A stretch of 11,421 nucleotides of DNA from JAABRU01 sp050180235 (lineage in GTDB: Bacteria; Desulfobacterota; Desulfobacteria; Desulfobacterales; Desulfococcaceae): assembly GCA_050180235.1 (NCBI GenBank), contig JBFXEJ010000153.1, positions 1 to 11,421 of the forward strand, given 5' to 3'. Each line of letters opens with the position of its first letter. Position 1 is the stretch's first letter. Made by a program: the position numbers and the translations under genes. Shown here piece by piece: positions 5,955 through 11,421 of the stretch. Under the pieces are notes generated by a model. That model had not been told where the DNA came from, searched no databases, and saw nothing but the letters and a program-made list of their open reading frames with translations.

Positions 5955-6875
5955 TTATCCGCTTTGCCGGATTTTTCTGATGATTTCCTCTGTCACTCTC
6001 TCCCATTCGCCAGCAGGAATCTGGCAGGTTCCCACCTGCAGATGTCCGCCTCCGCCGTATTCTGACATCAGACGTCCCACATTGGTTTTGGAGCTTCTGT
6101 TCAGAATGCTGTGTCCGCAGGAAATCACAACCCTGTTTTTGTCCGGGCCCTGCATCAGCCGGATTTCGATATTCTGCTCCGGAAACAGCACATAGGAAAG
6201 GAAACGGTTTCCTGCAAAAATCACATCTTCGTTCAGCAGATTCGTAACAATGATATTTTCTCTGATTTCACAGGATCTTTCCAGCATTTTTCTGTAAAGC
6301 TCCTGCTGTTCGGAATACCTTTGCCGGATTTGCCGGATTTCCGGCAGCCGAAGAATTTCCCCAATCTGCATTCTCCGGCAGTACAGGATCATTTTTTCCA
6401 TAAACAGCGGACGGCTGATCTGCAAATCATCAAAGCGTCCGAGCCCGGTGCGCGGGTCCAGGAGAATAAAAAGCAGGACCCATTCCCTGGGATTCAGAAT
6501 ATCCTCCATGTTCAGAATTCCTGAATCATAGCGGTTTACAGCCTCCAGCCTGTCAGTGAGTTTCGGATCAAAACTGTCCGCACCGCCATAGTAATCCCAT
6601 ACCACCTGGGCAGCACTGGGAGCAATCCGGCAGCCTCCCCTGAATTCGGATTTCCGGTTTTTCATGCGTTCCACCTCGTTTGCATGATGATCAAACCAGA
6701 GTCCGCAGCCCCGTGCATAGGGCATGTTTACCACCACATCGTTTTCTGTCACCTTCAGACGTTCATCCTGGATCACTTTGGGATGGACGAATTTGTACTG
6801 ATCAATGACACCCTTTTCAGCCAGAAACACCCCGGAAATCAGTCCGTCCGGGTCCGGACGCGTTATCAGTCTCAT
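5955..6875 (-). CDS. DHH/DHHA1-family phosphoesterase-like protein
   Basis: A 306-aa protein of the DHH superfamily, whose members hydrolyse phosphodiester or phosphoanhydride bonds (cyclic dinucleotides, nanoRNA, polyphosphate) with two metal ions. Seen are the N-terminal MRLITRPDPDGL (Asp8 and Asp10, motif I), VVVNMPY (48-53), the signature FDHH (Asp62, His63, His64) and a C-terminal GGGGH loop (274-278) typical of the DHHA1 substrate-binding domain. The start at 6875 is preferred because family members begin with MRLxTRxDxDG and because AGGAGG lies upstream (12-bp spacing, rather long); the frame is open to 6926, but those starts lack a site. It is first gene of a pair with the Cys-containing protein. 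The substrate is not deducible; exopolyphosphatase-like annotation is common for this branch but unproven. Confidence 0.8.
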   Translation of the reverse strand: MRLITRPDPDGLISGVFLAEKGVIDQYKFVHPKVIQDERLKVTENDVVVNMPYARGCGLWFDHHANEVERMKNRKSEFRGGCRIAPSAAQVVWDYYGGADSFDPKLTDRLEAVNRYDSGILNMEDILNPREWVLLFILLDPRTGLGRFDDLQISRPLFMEKMILYCRRMQIGEILRLPEIRQIRQRYSEQQELYRKMLERSCEIRENIIVTNLLNEDVIFAGNRFLSYVLFPEQNIEIRLMQGPDKNRVVISCGHSILNRSSKTNVGRLMSEYGGGGHLQVGTCQIPAGEWERVTEEIIRKIRQSG

Positions 6876-6987
6876 ACTCTGTTCTATCCTCCTCACCGGC
6901 ATTGCGTTAAGCGGAAAAAGATGCATCCCGGAGTGCCGTTCTGAAAATTTGGCACTCAGCGGTTTCCAACTGAATCACACTGATTGC

Positions 6988-7097
6988 AGGAGTTACGCAG
7001 TTGAATTTTAAGATATTGATTTTTAAAGATGATGATATTGCACTGCACGAATCCGTTCATGCAAAATCAAAATCTGAAAACCAGGTGCGCAACGCCT
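6988..7097. repeat. Imperfect ~110-bp inverted-repeat element
   Basis: The left end AGGAGTTACGCAGTTG (from 6988) and the right end read on the other strand, AGGCGTTGCGCACCTG (from 7097), match at 12 of 16 positions. Similarity continues inward for about 40 bp through an AGAT-TTGATTTT segment with one gap. It has no coding capacity. It looks like an old, diverged MITE-type element between glnB and the phosphoesterase gene. No clear target duplication was seen. Confidence 0.45.
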
Positions 7098-7136
7098 ATA
7101 TTTTTCTCCTCTGAGTGTCTGCGCGAAAACAGAACG

Positions 7137-7164
7137 TATCCTGTTTACCGGTTTATACAGGATA
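7137..7164. promoter_or_regulatory. Palindromic operator-like site
   Basis: Arms TATCCTGT (7137-7144) and ACAGGATA (7157-7164) are perfectly symmetric around a 12-bp centre containing ACCGGT. The geometry suits a dimeric regulator. It lies between the glnB terminator and the phosphoesterase gene, about 260 bp upstream of the latter, so the target is unclear. Confidence 0.25.
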
Positions 7165-7195
7165 ACAGATGACAGGGCAACAGTTTGCACAGAAT

Positions 7196-7243
7196 AAAAA
7201 AAGCAGTCAGATACCCTGTATGGCAGGGCATCTGCTGCTTTTT
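7196..7243 (-). terminator. Strong intrinsic terminator of the amtB-glnB operon
   Basis: On the - strand, AAAAAGCAG-C-AGAT-CCCTG pairs with CAGGG-ATCT-G-CTGCTTTTT with only small interruptions and a short loop, and ends in a run of T. The stem is roughly 19 bp. It lies about 37 bp after the glnB stop codon. The flanking A- and T-runs also make it potentially bidirectional. Confidence 0.85.
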
Positions 7244-7279
7244 GGAGAAAAGGGCAGGGAGGAAGAACACAGATCCGTG

Positions 7280-7618
7280 TTAAATGGCGTCTTTTCCTTT
7301 TTCACCGGTTCGGACACGGACTGCCTTTTCCACCGGCAGGACAAAAATTTTTCCGTCCCCCAGTTTGCCGGTATAGGCCGCTTCCTGGATTTTCTGCACC
7401 ACCTGATCCGCAAAACCGGCTTCCACAACGATTTCTATTTTCAGTTTCGGTATGAAATCCACCACATATTCTGCGCCGCGGTAGATTTCCTTATGGCCTT
7501 TCTGCCGTCCGTAGCCTTTCACCTCAGAGATGGTCATGCCCTGAATACCTATTTCGTTAAGGGCCTCTTTGACATCATCCAGTTTGAAGGGTTTGATGAT
7601 TGCTTCGATTTTTCTCAT
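7280..7618 (-). CDS. glnB: Nitrogen regulatory protein P-II
   Basis: A 112-aa P-II signal protein, the usual family length. As a trimer it binds ATP/ADP and 2-oxoglutarate and controls AmtB, glutamine synthetase adenylylation and NtrB/NtrC. Seen are Gln39 in GRQKGH, the T-loop EIYRGAEYVVDF with the uridylylation site Tyr51, the B-loop TGKLGDGKIF (83-92, Lys90) and C-terminal Arg101/Arg103. Asp54 after the tyrosine is the GlnB-like state (GlnK of E. coli has Asn), although the gene sits with amtB as glnK usually does. AAAGGAGGT lies 4 bp before the ATG at 7618; a longer frame to 7636 is excluded by this site and by family length. It follows amtB by 86 bp, the reverse of the common glnK-amtB order. 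Conserved Tyr51 implies uridylylation by a GlnD encoded elsewhere. Confidence 0.97.
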   Translation of the reverse strand: MRKIEAIIKPFKLDDVKEALNEIGIQGMTISEVKGYGRQKGHKEIYRGAEYVVDFIPKLKIEIVVEAGFADQVVQKIQEAAYTGKLGDGKIFVLPVEKAVRVRTGEKGKDAI

Positions 7619-7704
7619 GTGACCTCCTTTATGCAAATGGTAAATGTGGAATGCTTAATGCCAGTGACAGCCTGCATCATTATATATATTCGGCATCCGT
7701 AATT

Positions 7705-9000
7705 CTATGACAGTTCAATTTCAAAGCCTCTTTCACCGTGAAAGGCCCCGTCCAGTCCCTGCACTTCCTGATCATGCTCCACCCGGAGTCCGCGGGTGAT
7801 GATTTTGGTGATATAAACAATGATCAGTGTCATAACTCCTGAATACAGGGCGGTTCCCGCAATGGACAGCAGTTGAATCCCCACCTGTTTGGGATTGCCG
7901 TAAAGCAGCCCCGCGGGGCCGGAAACAGCGGGATTGGCAAAAATACCGGTGGCAACCGCTCCCCACATGCCGCATATACCGTGTACACCGAATGCGTCAA
8001 GAGAGTCGTCATAACCCATTTTATGCTTGAGCACTGAAACGCTGAAAAAACCGATTGCGCCTGATACCAGCCCGATGACCAGTGCGGCAGGCATATTCAC
8101 AAAACCGGCTGCGGGTGTAATGCCCACCAGTCCGGCCACAGCACCTGAGGCAATGCCCAGAAGCGTGGGTTTTCCGGTTTTAAACCATTCTGCGCACATC
8201 CACGAAACAGCGGCCATGGCAGCTGAGGTATTGGTGACCAGAAAGGCCGAAGCCGCGACCCCGTCTGCTTTCAACTGGCTGCCCGCGTTAAAACCGAACC
8301 ATCCGAACCAGAGCATGGCAGCACCCAGAGCGGTCAGGGTGACACTGGAGGGAAACATGGCCTCTTTGCCGTATCCTGTCCGTTTTCCCAGAACCAGGCA
8401 CAGTACCAGACCGGCCACACCCGCGTTGATATGCACCACATTGCCTCCGGCAAAATCCAGAGCTCCTATGCCGGCCATCCATCCTCCGCCCCATGCCCAG
8501 TGGCAGACCGGGGAATATACAAATGTCACCCATAATATGGTAAACACGATCCAGGATGAAAACTTCATTCTGTCTACTACAGAACCCAGTACAAGCGCAA
8601 CTGTAATTCCTGCAAAAGTCATCTGAAAGACAACAAAGACGTAGGTCGGAATGGTTCCTGACAGGCTTTTCACATCAATTCCGCTGAGAAAAACATAATC
8701 CAAACCGCCTACAAACTTTCCCATATCCGGCCCGAATGCCAGGGAATATCCCCACATAACCCAGATAATGCTGGCCAGGCAGTAGGAGATAAAGGTCATG
8801 GCAAAAGTGTTGAGCAGGTTTTTGTAACGGGACATGCCTCCGTAAAACAGGGCAAGTCCTGCCGGTGTCATCATCATAACCAGGGCAGTGGAAACGATAA
8901 TCCAGGCCGTGTCCCCTGAATTGAGCGCATCTTCGGCAAAAGCTGCGGAAAAAGGCATCATCAGCATCATTGCAGTCAGTATCAGACTTTTTCGTTTCAT
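7705..9000 (-). CDS. amtB: Ammonium channel AmtB
   Basis: A 431-aa trimeric inner-membrane channel conducting ammonium/ammonia. A signal peptide (1-22, cleavage after AFA) is followed by about eleven membrane helices. Using E. coli mature numbering plus 22, the key residues are present: Phe gate Phe129 and Phe237, Trp170, Asp182, and the pore twin histidines His190 (GNVVHINAG) and His340 (AFGVHGICGMWG), exactly 150 residues apart as in E. coli. The C-terminal cytoplasmic tail (from about residue 401) is the part P-II proteins touch. Start at 9000 is preferred because GGAGG lies 8 bp upstream and the signal peptide then begins with MKRK; the frame is open to 9015. It lies 65 bp after the ACT-domain gene and 86 bp before glnB, in one operon. 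Expected to be induced under nitrogen limitation from the sigma-54 promoter upstream. Confidence 0.97.
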   Translation of the reverse strand: MKRKSLILTAMMLMMPFSAAFAEDALNSGDTAWIIVSTALVMMMTPAGLALFYGGMSRYKNLLNTFAMTFISYCLASIIWVMWGYSLAFGPDMGKFVGGLDYVFLSGIDVKSLSGTIPTYVFVVFQMTFAGITVALVLGSVVDRMKFSSWIVFTILWVTFVYSPVCHWAWGGGWMAGIGALDFAGGNVVHINAGVAGLVLCLVLGKRTGYGKEAMFPSSVTLTALGAAMLWFGWFGFNAGSQLKADGVAASAFLVTNTSAAMAAVSWMCAEWFKTGKPTLLGIASGAVAGLVGITPAAGFVNMPAALVIGLVSGAIGFFSVSVLKHKMGYDDSLDAFGVHGICGMWGAVATGIFANPAVSGPAGLLYGNPKQVGIQLLSIAGTALYSGVMTLIIVYITKIITRGLRVEHDQEVQGLDGAFHGERGFEIELS

Positions 9001-9065
9001 TGTAAAATCCTCCATTTTTCAGTTATAAGTGTAAAAAATATAAATTCCAGTATCCGGCATCGGTT

Positions 9066-9767
9066 TCAGTATGTCAGCATATTATAGGAATTTCTCAGTT
9101 TTGCGCGGATGCGGGCGGCTTCTTCCCCTGAGCCGATTTTCTGTCCTGCCAGGGTTTTTACATAAAAGGTATCGCAGATCCTTCCGTTTGCCGTGGTGAT
9201 TTTTGCATTCCAGATGTCCAGATCGCATTTTAGAATGGCATCGGTAACGGTGAACAGCACTCCGGGAAAATCATCGGCCTTCACTTCGACCAGGGTGAAG
9301 AGAAAAGAACTTTCATTGTCTACTTCTGCATCCAAAGGTTTCCGCGTTGCCGGTTTCGGATTGCCAACTGTACGGGCTGAAATTTTCTTCCGTAAGGAAA
9401 CCGGCAGATTCACAGTTCCGTTCAGCACTCCTTTCAGATGCTGTTCAGCACGGTGCAGCCTTTCTTCCCCAGTTCCGGGAACGGGAAGCGCCTTTACCTT
9501 GAATGCACTCAGTGTGCTGCTGTTCTGCCGGTAGCTTCTGGCATCAGTGATGTCGAAATCATTGAGTGACAGAACCCCCACCACTTTGGCGAAAATCATC
9601 GGACAGTCCTTTGCGATGACGGTTACAGACCGGACATCCGGATCTGAAGTGCTGGTTGCATTCCAGGCAAAACTGCCTGATCGGCCAGTTCCATAATAAG
9701 AATCCTCCTTACAGTTCCGGTTTCCGGTATTGCTGTTCCTGCCGGGTGTTGTGATGACATAAGACAT
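9066..9767 (-). CDS. Tandem ACT-domain protein resembling the C-terminal end of GlnD
   Basis: A 233-aa protein with two ACT domains and no catalytic part. Residues 1-43 are polar and poorly conserved. ACT1 (about 46-95) reads SVTVIAKDCPMIFAKVVGVL then FDITDARSY. ACT2 (about 156-225) reads FTLVEVKADDFPGVLFTVTD then DIWNAKI and DTFYVKTLAGQKI, a pattern typical of the C-terminal ACT pair of GlnD, the uridylyltransferase that senses glutamine and modifies P-II. The nucleotidyltransferase and HD domains of GlnD are absent. First gene of the operon with amtB and glnB, so a glutamine-sensing or P-II-interacting role is a reasonable inference. The ATG at 9767 has AGGAGG 11 bp upstream; a TTG at 9809 extends the frame but lacks a site. 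No frameshift or stop suggests decay, so it appears to be a deliberate stand-alone sensor and not a broken glnD. Confidence 0.8.
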   Translation of the reverse strand: MSYVITTPGRNSNTGNRNCKEDSYYGTGRSGSFAWNATSTSDPDVRSVTVIAKDCPMIFAKVVGVLSLNDFDITDARSYRQNSSTLSAFKVKALPVPGTGEERLHRAEQHLKGVLNGTVNLPVSLRKKISARTVGNPKPATRKPLDAEVDNESSFLFTLVEVKADDFPGVLFTVTDAILKCDLDIWNAKITTANGRICDTFYVKTLAGQKIGSGEEAARIRAKLRNSYNMLTY

Positions 9768-9825
9768 TTTGTCTGTATCCTCCTGCAGAGATATAAAAAA
9801 TAAACCCAAAACTGTATTTATGTAT

Positions 9826-9843
9826 AAGCAAAAGATGTGCCAG
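9826..9843 (-). promoter_or_regulatory. Sigma-54 promoter of the ACT-amtB-glnB operon
   Basis: Read on the - strand, CTGGCACATCTTTTGCTT matches the sigma-54 consensus TGGCAC-N5-TTGC, with the invariant GG (9840-9841) and GC (9828-9829) separated by exactly 10 bp. The predicted start is near 9816, about 49 nt before the ATG at 9767. A sigma-54 promoter before amtB and P-II genes fits NtrC-type nitrogen control. Confidence 0.8.
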
Positions 9844-9920
9844 GAGTATATATTGTTGTCAATAAATTGATATAATAATAAATTATTGTTTGGACAGATG
9901 CCAGATAAAAGAAATGCGGT

Positions 9921-9965
9921 TTACAATTATGTATTATAAATTCAAAATATAATACATAATTGTAA
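9921..9965. promoter_or_regulatory. Perfect 17-bp dyad upstream of the sigma-54 promoter
   Basis: The arms TTACAATTATGTATTAT (9921-9937) and ATAATACATAATTGTAA (9949-9965) are exact inverse complements around an 11-nt AT-only-plus-C centre. Its centre lies about 100 bp upstream of the -24 element, where enhancer sites for sigma-54 activators are normally found. It does not match the NtrC consensus TGCACC-N5-GGTGCA. It could instead be an unrelated hairpin; T-rich sequence follows on the + strand. Confidence 0.45.
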
Positions 9966-10008
9966 TATTTTTTGTGTTTTTTCGGAATTGCGGAACGCGT
10001 TTTGGGAG

Positions 10009-10192
10009 TTAGCCGATTTATAAAAATGAATATCCCTGTTCAGACAGCAGCCGGATTCCGGCAGAATTTGACAACTTTTCAAAAGTTGTCAAATCTCAGG
10101 CTGTTTTCAGAAAAAAATATCCCTGCGGCGGTTCTGTGCCGCTTTTTCTGTGTGAAACTGAACAGGGATATTCATTTTCAGAAATCACCTTA
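10009..10192. repeat. GGTGATTT inverted-repeat element, copy D (diverged left end)
   Basis: The right end GAAATCACC (to 10189) plus TTA (10190-10192) matches copies A-C. The left end TTA-GCCGATTTATAAAAATGA is degenerate, but the next 21 bp, ending ATATCCCTGTTCAG, pair exactly with the matching part of the right arm. The outer repeat therefore spans 10012-10189. The inside carries a 14-bp-arm palindrome (10066-10094) and an extra ATATCCCTG segment near 10117-10125 that can pair with the right arm too. The copy sits about 170 bp upstream of the sigma-54 promoter. Confidence 0.7.
10066..10094. repeat. Near-perfect 29-bp palindrome inside copy D
   Basis: Arms ATTTGACAACTTTT (10066-10079) and AAAAGTTGTCAAAT (10081-10094) are exactly complementary around a single C. 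A one-base loop implies a DNA-level palindrome or protein site more than an RNA hairpin. It may be another small repeat nested in the element. Confidence 0.7.
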
Positions 10193-10638
10193 TGCCAAAA
10201 TCAGAAAGAGATCGCCTTGAAAAATGAAAGGGGGAGGAATCCTGCCTTGCAGAATGCAAGACAGATGGCAAAAAAGAAGGGAATAAGATACCGTAGCGTT
10301 TTCTACTGTGAAGGCCAATGTCATGACTAATCGGGAAATAATTCATCATGAGTCCCAAACTGAAAGTTTGGGGGACTGAAATAATTCAGAAAATACTGCC
10401 AAATTTTCATCTTGAATTTCAGAATGATAATATTGTATTAACTGACAGTCTTTTCTTGGAACTCCAAAAAATATTCATCACCTTTTCCGTATTCTTTATC
10501 CTACAGACTGTTGGATTGCAAGTCAGAAATGGGTAGTGGTATTTTTATATTGATTTTTTTTAATTTATAAATCAGTATATTATTTAAAAACAGCATGAAC
10601 AGTATCATGGATGTATCGTTTAACTGTTTGTATTTATT
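10193..10638. other. Non-coding AT-rich stretch
   Basis: No supportable gene was seen. A hairpin pairs AGTCCCAAACT (10351-10361) with AGTTTGGGGGACT (10365-10377), around GAA, with two extra G, and is bordered on both sides by AATAATTCA. The decamer AAATCAGTAT recurs at 10569-10578 and 10648-10657, with a variant AAATCAGTTA at 10680-10689. Short open frames here have no ribosome binding site and skewed composition. Confidence 0.4.
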
Positions 10639-10860
10639 ATGTATAAAAAATCAGTATTTTATGAAAAACATAATAATATAAATCAGTTAAATTTTAATCA
10701 GTTCGTGCAGACCCACTATCAATACGGTGAAGAGGAACCGGGCAGACTGGTGAAGGCAACAGAAGGCAGATGGAACAGGGGAAAAAAAGTCTGGTAACTT
10801 CCTCACAGAGATGTGGCAGCTTCCGGACAGAGTTGTTTAAGAGCCTGTTTGAAAAGTCCT
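10639..10860 (+). pseudogene. Decayed small gene (GRW/KVW-type small protein)
   Basis: A frame from ATG 10639 to TAA 10795-10797 encodes 52 aa; only its second half (from about 10700) looks coding. It reads THYQYGEEEPGRLVKATEGR followed by WNRGKKVW. This resembles a family of short hypothetical proteins in proteobacteria with a VK-AGGRW-KVW-LPY pattern. In those the residue after the KVW segment is commonly followed by LPY; here TAA stands there and the frame then continues LPHRDV, so one GAA-to-TAA change would explain the stop. The upstream half is AT-rich filler with no binding site. The family match is from memory; a real short gene or chance are alternatives. Confidence 0.35.
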
Positions 10861-10970
10861 CTGTGACCTATTGATATTTGCCATCTCCAAAAAAATGTAG
10901 ATTTTTTGTGTTTATATATTATTTCAGTAGATTGGCAGTCACCAGATCGTGTTTGAAAAATAGGCTCTAA
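10838..10970. mobile_element. 127-bp TAA-flanked IS5-like non-autonomous element
   Basis: The element spans 10841-10967. Its ends are GAGCCTGTTTGAAAAG on the left and GAGCCTATTTTTCAAA on the right (other strand), and TAA lies in direct orientation just outside both (10838-10840 and 10968-10970). GAGCCTGTT-type ends with a 3-bp TNA target duplication fit the IS1031 branch of the IS5 family, an inference from general knowledge. There is no transposase. It overlaps the tail of the decayed gene and ends 6 bp before the palindromic array. Confidence 0.55.
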
Positions 10971-10973
10971 CTG

Positions 10974-11179
10974 ATTGTCTAAATACAGACAATTGGGGTT
11001 TGAGGAATATTTGTCTGAATATATACAAATTGTCTAAATGCAGACAATCAGGTAATTGTCTAAATACAGACAATATTGTCTGTATTTAGACAACTGTGGA
11101 TGATTGGAATTTGTCTAAATACAGACAATATTGTCTGTATTTAGACAATTACCTGATTGTCTGCATTTAGACAATTTGT
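10974..11179. repeat. Array of eight 20-bp palindromic units in a 69-bp perfect inverted repeat
   Basis: The unit is ATTGTCTAAATACAGACAAT, itself palindromic (ATTGTCT/AGACAAT) with an asymmetric centre AAATAC that gives orientation. Copies are at 10974-10993 (+), 11010-11029 (degenerate, about 15 of 20), 11029-11048 (+, centre AAATGC), 11055-11074 (+), 11075-11094 (-, last base changed), 11110-11129 (+, first base changed), 11130-11149 (-) and 11156-11175 (-, GC variant). The blocks 11025-11093 and 11111-11179 are perfect inverse complements over 69 bp, separated by 17 nt (11094-11110). Each arm contains an internal back-to-back palindrome of about 39-40 bp. The AAATGC variants sit at matching mirror positions. 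There is no CRISPR-like spacer structure. Confidence 0.9.
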
Positions 11180-11207
11180 TATGGTGAATAGGCGGAAACC
11201 GTATAAT
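11179..11207 (+). promoter_or_regulatory. Candidate promoter directly after the palindromic array
   Basis: A perfect TATAAT lies at 11202-11207. The -35 position with 17-bp spacing (11179-11184) reads TTATGG, a poor match, which would suit a promoter that needs an activator. The last palindromic unit ends at 11175, just upstream. Transcription would run rightward towards the AT-rich window end. Confidence 0.35.
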
Positions 11208-11254
11208 CGCTGGTTGGCAGGCATATTACAATCTAATTATGGAGAAAAAACAAA

Positions 11255-11317
11255 ATGATAAATATTAGAAATTTACTAATACTTTTTATAATACAACTAA
11301 AGTTTCTCAACGAATAA
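11255..11317 (+). CDS. Possible 20-aa hydrophobic peptide
   Basis: ATG at 11255 is preceded by GGAG (11241-11244, 10-bp spacing) and A-rich sequence, and opens a 20-codon frame rich in Leu and Ile (MINIRNLLILFIIQ and a few more). It follows the candidate promoter. It could be a leader peptide, a small membrane peptide or chance in AT-rich DNA. It is recorded for position, not because function is supported. Confidence 0.15.
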   Translation: MINIRNLLILFIIQLKFLNE

Positions 11318-11421
11318 TATAACCTTCTGAAATTAAATGTATAAATAATACAAAATAGGTGTAATTATTATGCAACATATTGAAAACAGTCAACATTGCC
11401 ATGTACATATTTTTTTTTGTA
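11318..11421. other. AT-rich window end with a possible truncated start
   Basis: Nothing firm. An ATG at 11370 has AGGTG about 8 bp upstream and stays open to the window end (17 codons, beginning MQHIENSQHCHVHI). The sequence beyond the window would decide whether a gene begins here. Confidence 0.15.

Noticed and set aside
6876..6926. Longer N-terminus for the DHH protein
   Set aside because: The upstream starts lack a Shine-Dalgarno sequence and the family begins at MRLxTRxDxDG, which corresponds to the ATG at 6875.
7619..7704. Separate sigma-54 promoter for glnB between amtB and glnB
   Set aside because: A TGGCAT segment exists on the - strand, but the GG-N10-GC spacing is not met; read-through from the upstream operon promoter is simpler.
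8027..8626. 199-aa + strand frame inside amtB
   Set aside because: Antisense to the unmistakable AmtB; Pro/Thr/Ala-rich shadow translation with no binding site.
9066..9767. ACT protein as a broken glnD
   Set aside because: It has its own start and strong ribosome binding site, an operon promoter directly upstream, and no glnD-like sequence before it.
10348..10536. 62-aa frame in the AT-rich right part
   Set aside because: Starts inside a hairpin repeat, has no ribosome binding site and no recognisable protein features.
10974..11179. CRISPR array
   Set aside because: The units are themselves palindromic, occur in both orientations, abut or have irregular gaps of 0 to 16 nt, and no unique spacers or cas genes are present.

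Overview
The window looks like chromosomal DNA of a Gram-negative, probably anaerobic bacterium of the Desulfobacterota (deltaproteobacterial sulfate-reducer type). The reasons are the stand-alone PocR-domain protein, the sigma-54-type promoter in front of an ammonium-transport operon, the DHH phosphoesterase family, and intergenic regions packed with small inverted-repeat elements, as in Desulfonema-like genomes. The phylum is an inference from gene content and style; the genus cannot be read from the sequence. No rRNA, tRNA or CRISPR was seen.

Left part, + strand (1-4632): a small PocR sensory-domain protein (330-827) with a weak terminator behind it; about 1 kb of non-coding DNA holding two different MITE-like elements and a hairpin; a membrane-anchored penicillin-binding transpeptidase (1802-3265); and a lone DegT/DnrJ/EryC1 PLP aminotransferase (3448-4632) that resembles the 8-amino-Kdo transaminases.

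Middle, - strand (5110-6875): a two-gene unit, a DHH/DHHA1 phosphoesterase-like protein followed 23 bp later by an unrecognised Cys-containing protein. Two abutting copies of a TTA-flanked inverted-repeat element separate it from the aminotransferase.

Right-middle, - strand (7196-9843): a nitrogen operon in the order ACT-ACT protein (resembling the C-terminal sensor end of GlnD), AmtB ammonium channel, GlnB/P-II. It starts at an excellent sigma-54 promoter (GG-N10-GC) with a perfect AT-rich 17-bp dyad about 100 bp upstream, and ends at a strong intrinsic terminator. P-II would gate AmtB and report nitrogen status, and the ACT protein may sense glutamine as GlnD does.

Right end (about 9900-11421): AT-rich accessory DNA with no intact gene. 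It holds a fourth copy of the TTA-flanked element, a decayed small gene, a TAA-flanked IS5-like non-autonomous element and, most strikingly, an array of eight 20-bp palindromic units (consensus ATTGTCTAAATACAGACAAT). Six of these are arranged as a perfect 69-bp inverted repeat around a 17-nt spacer, and a candidate promoter lies immediately downstream and reads out of the window. This array is the best candidate for something undescribed.
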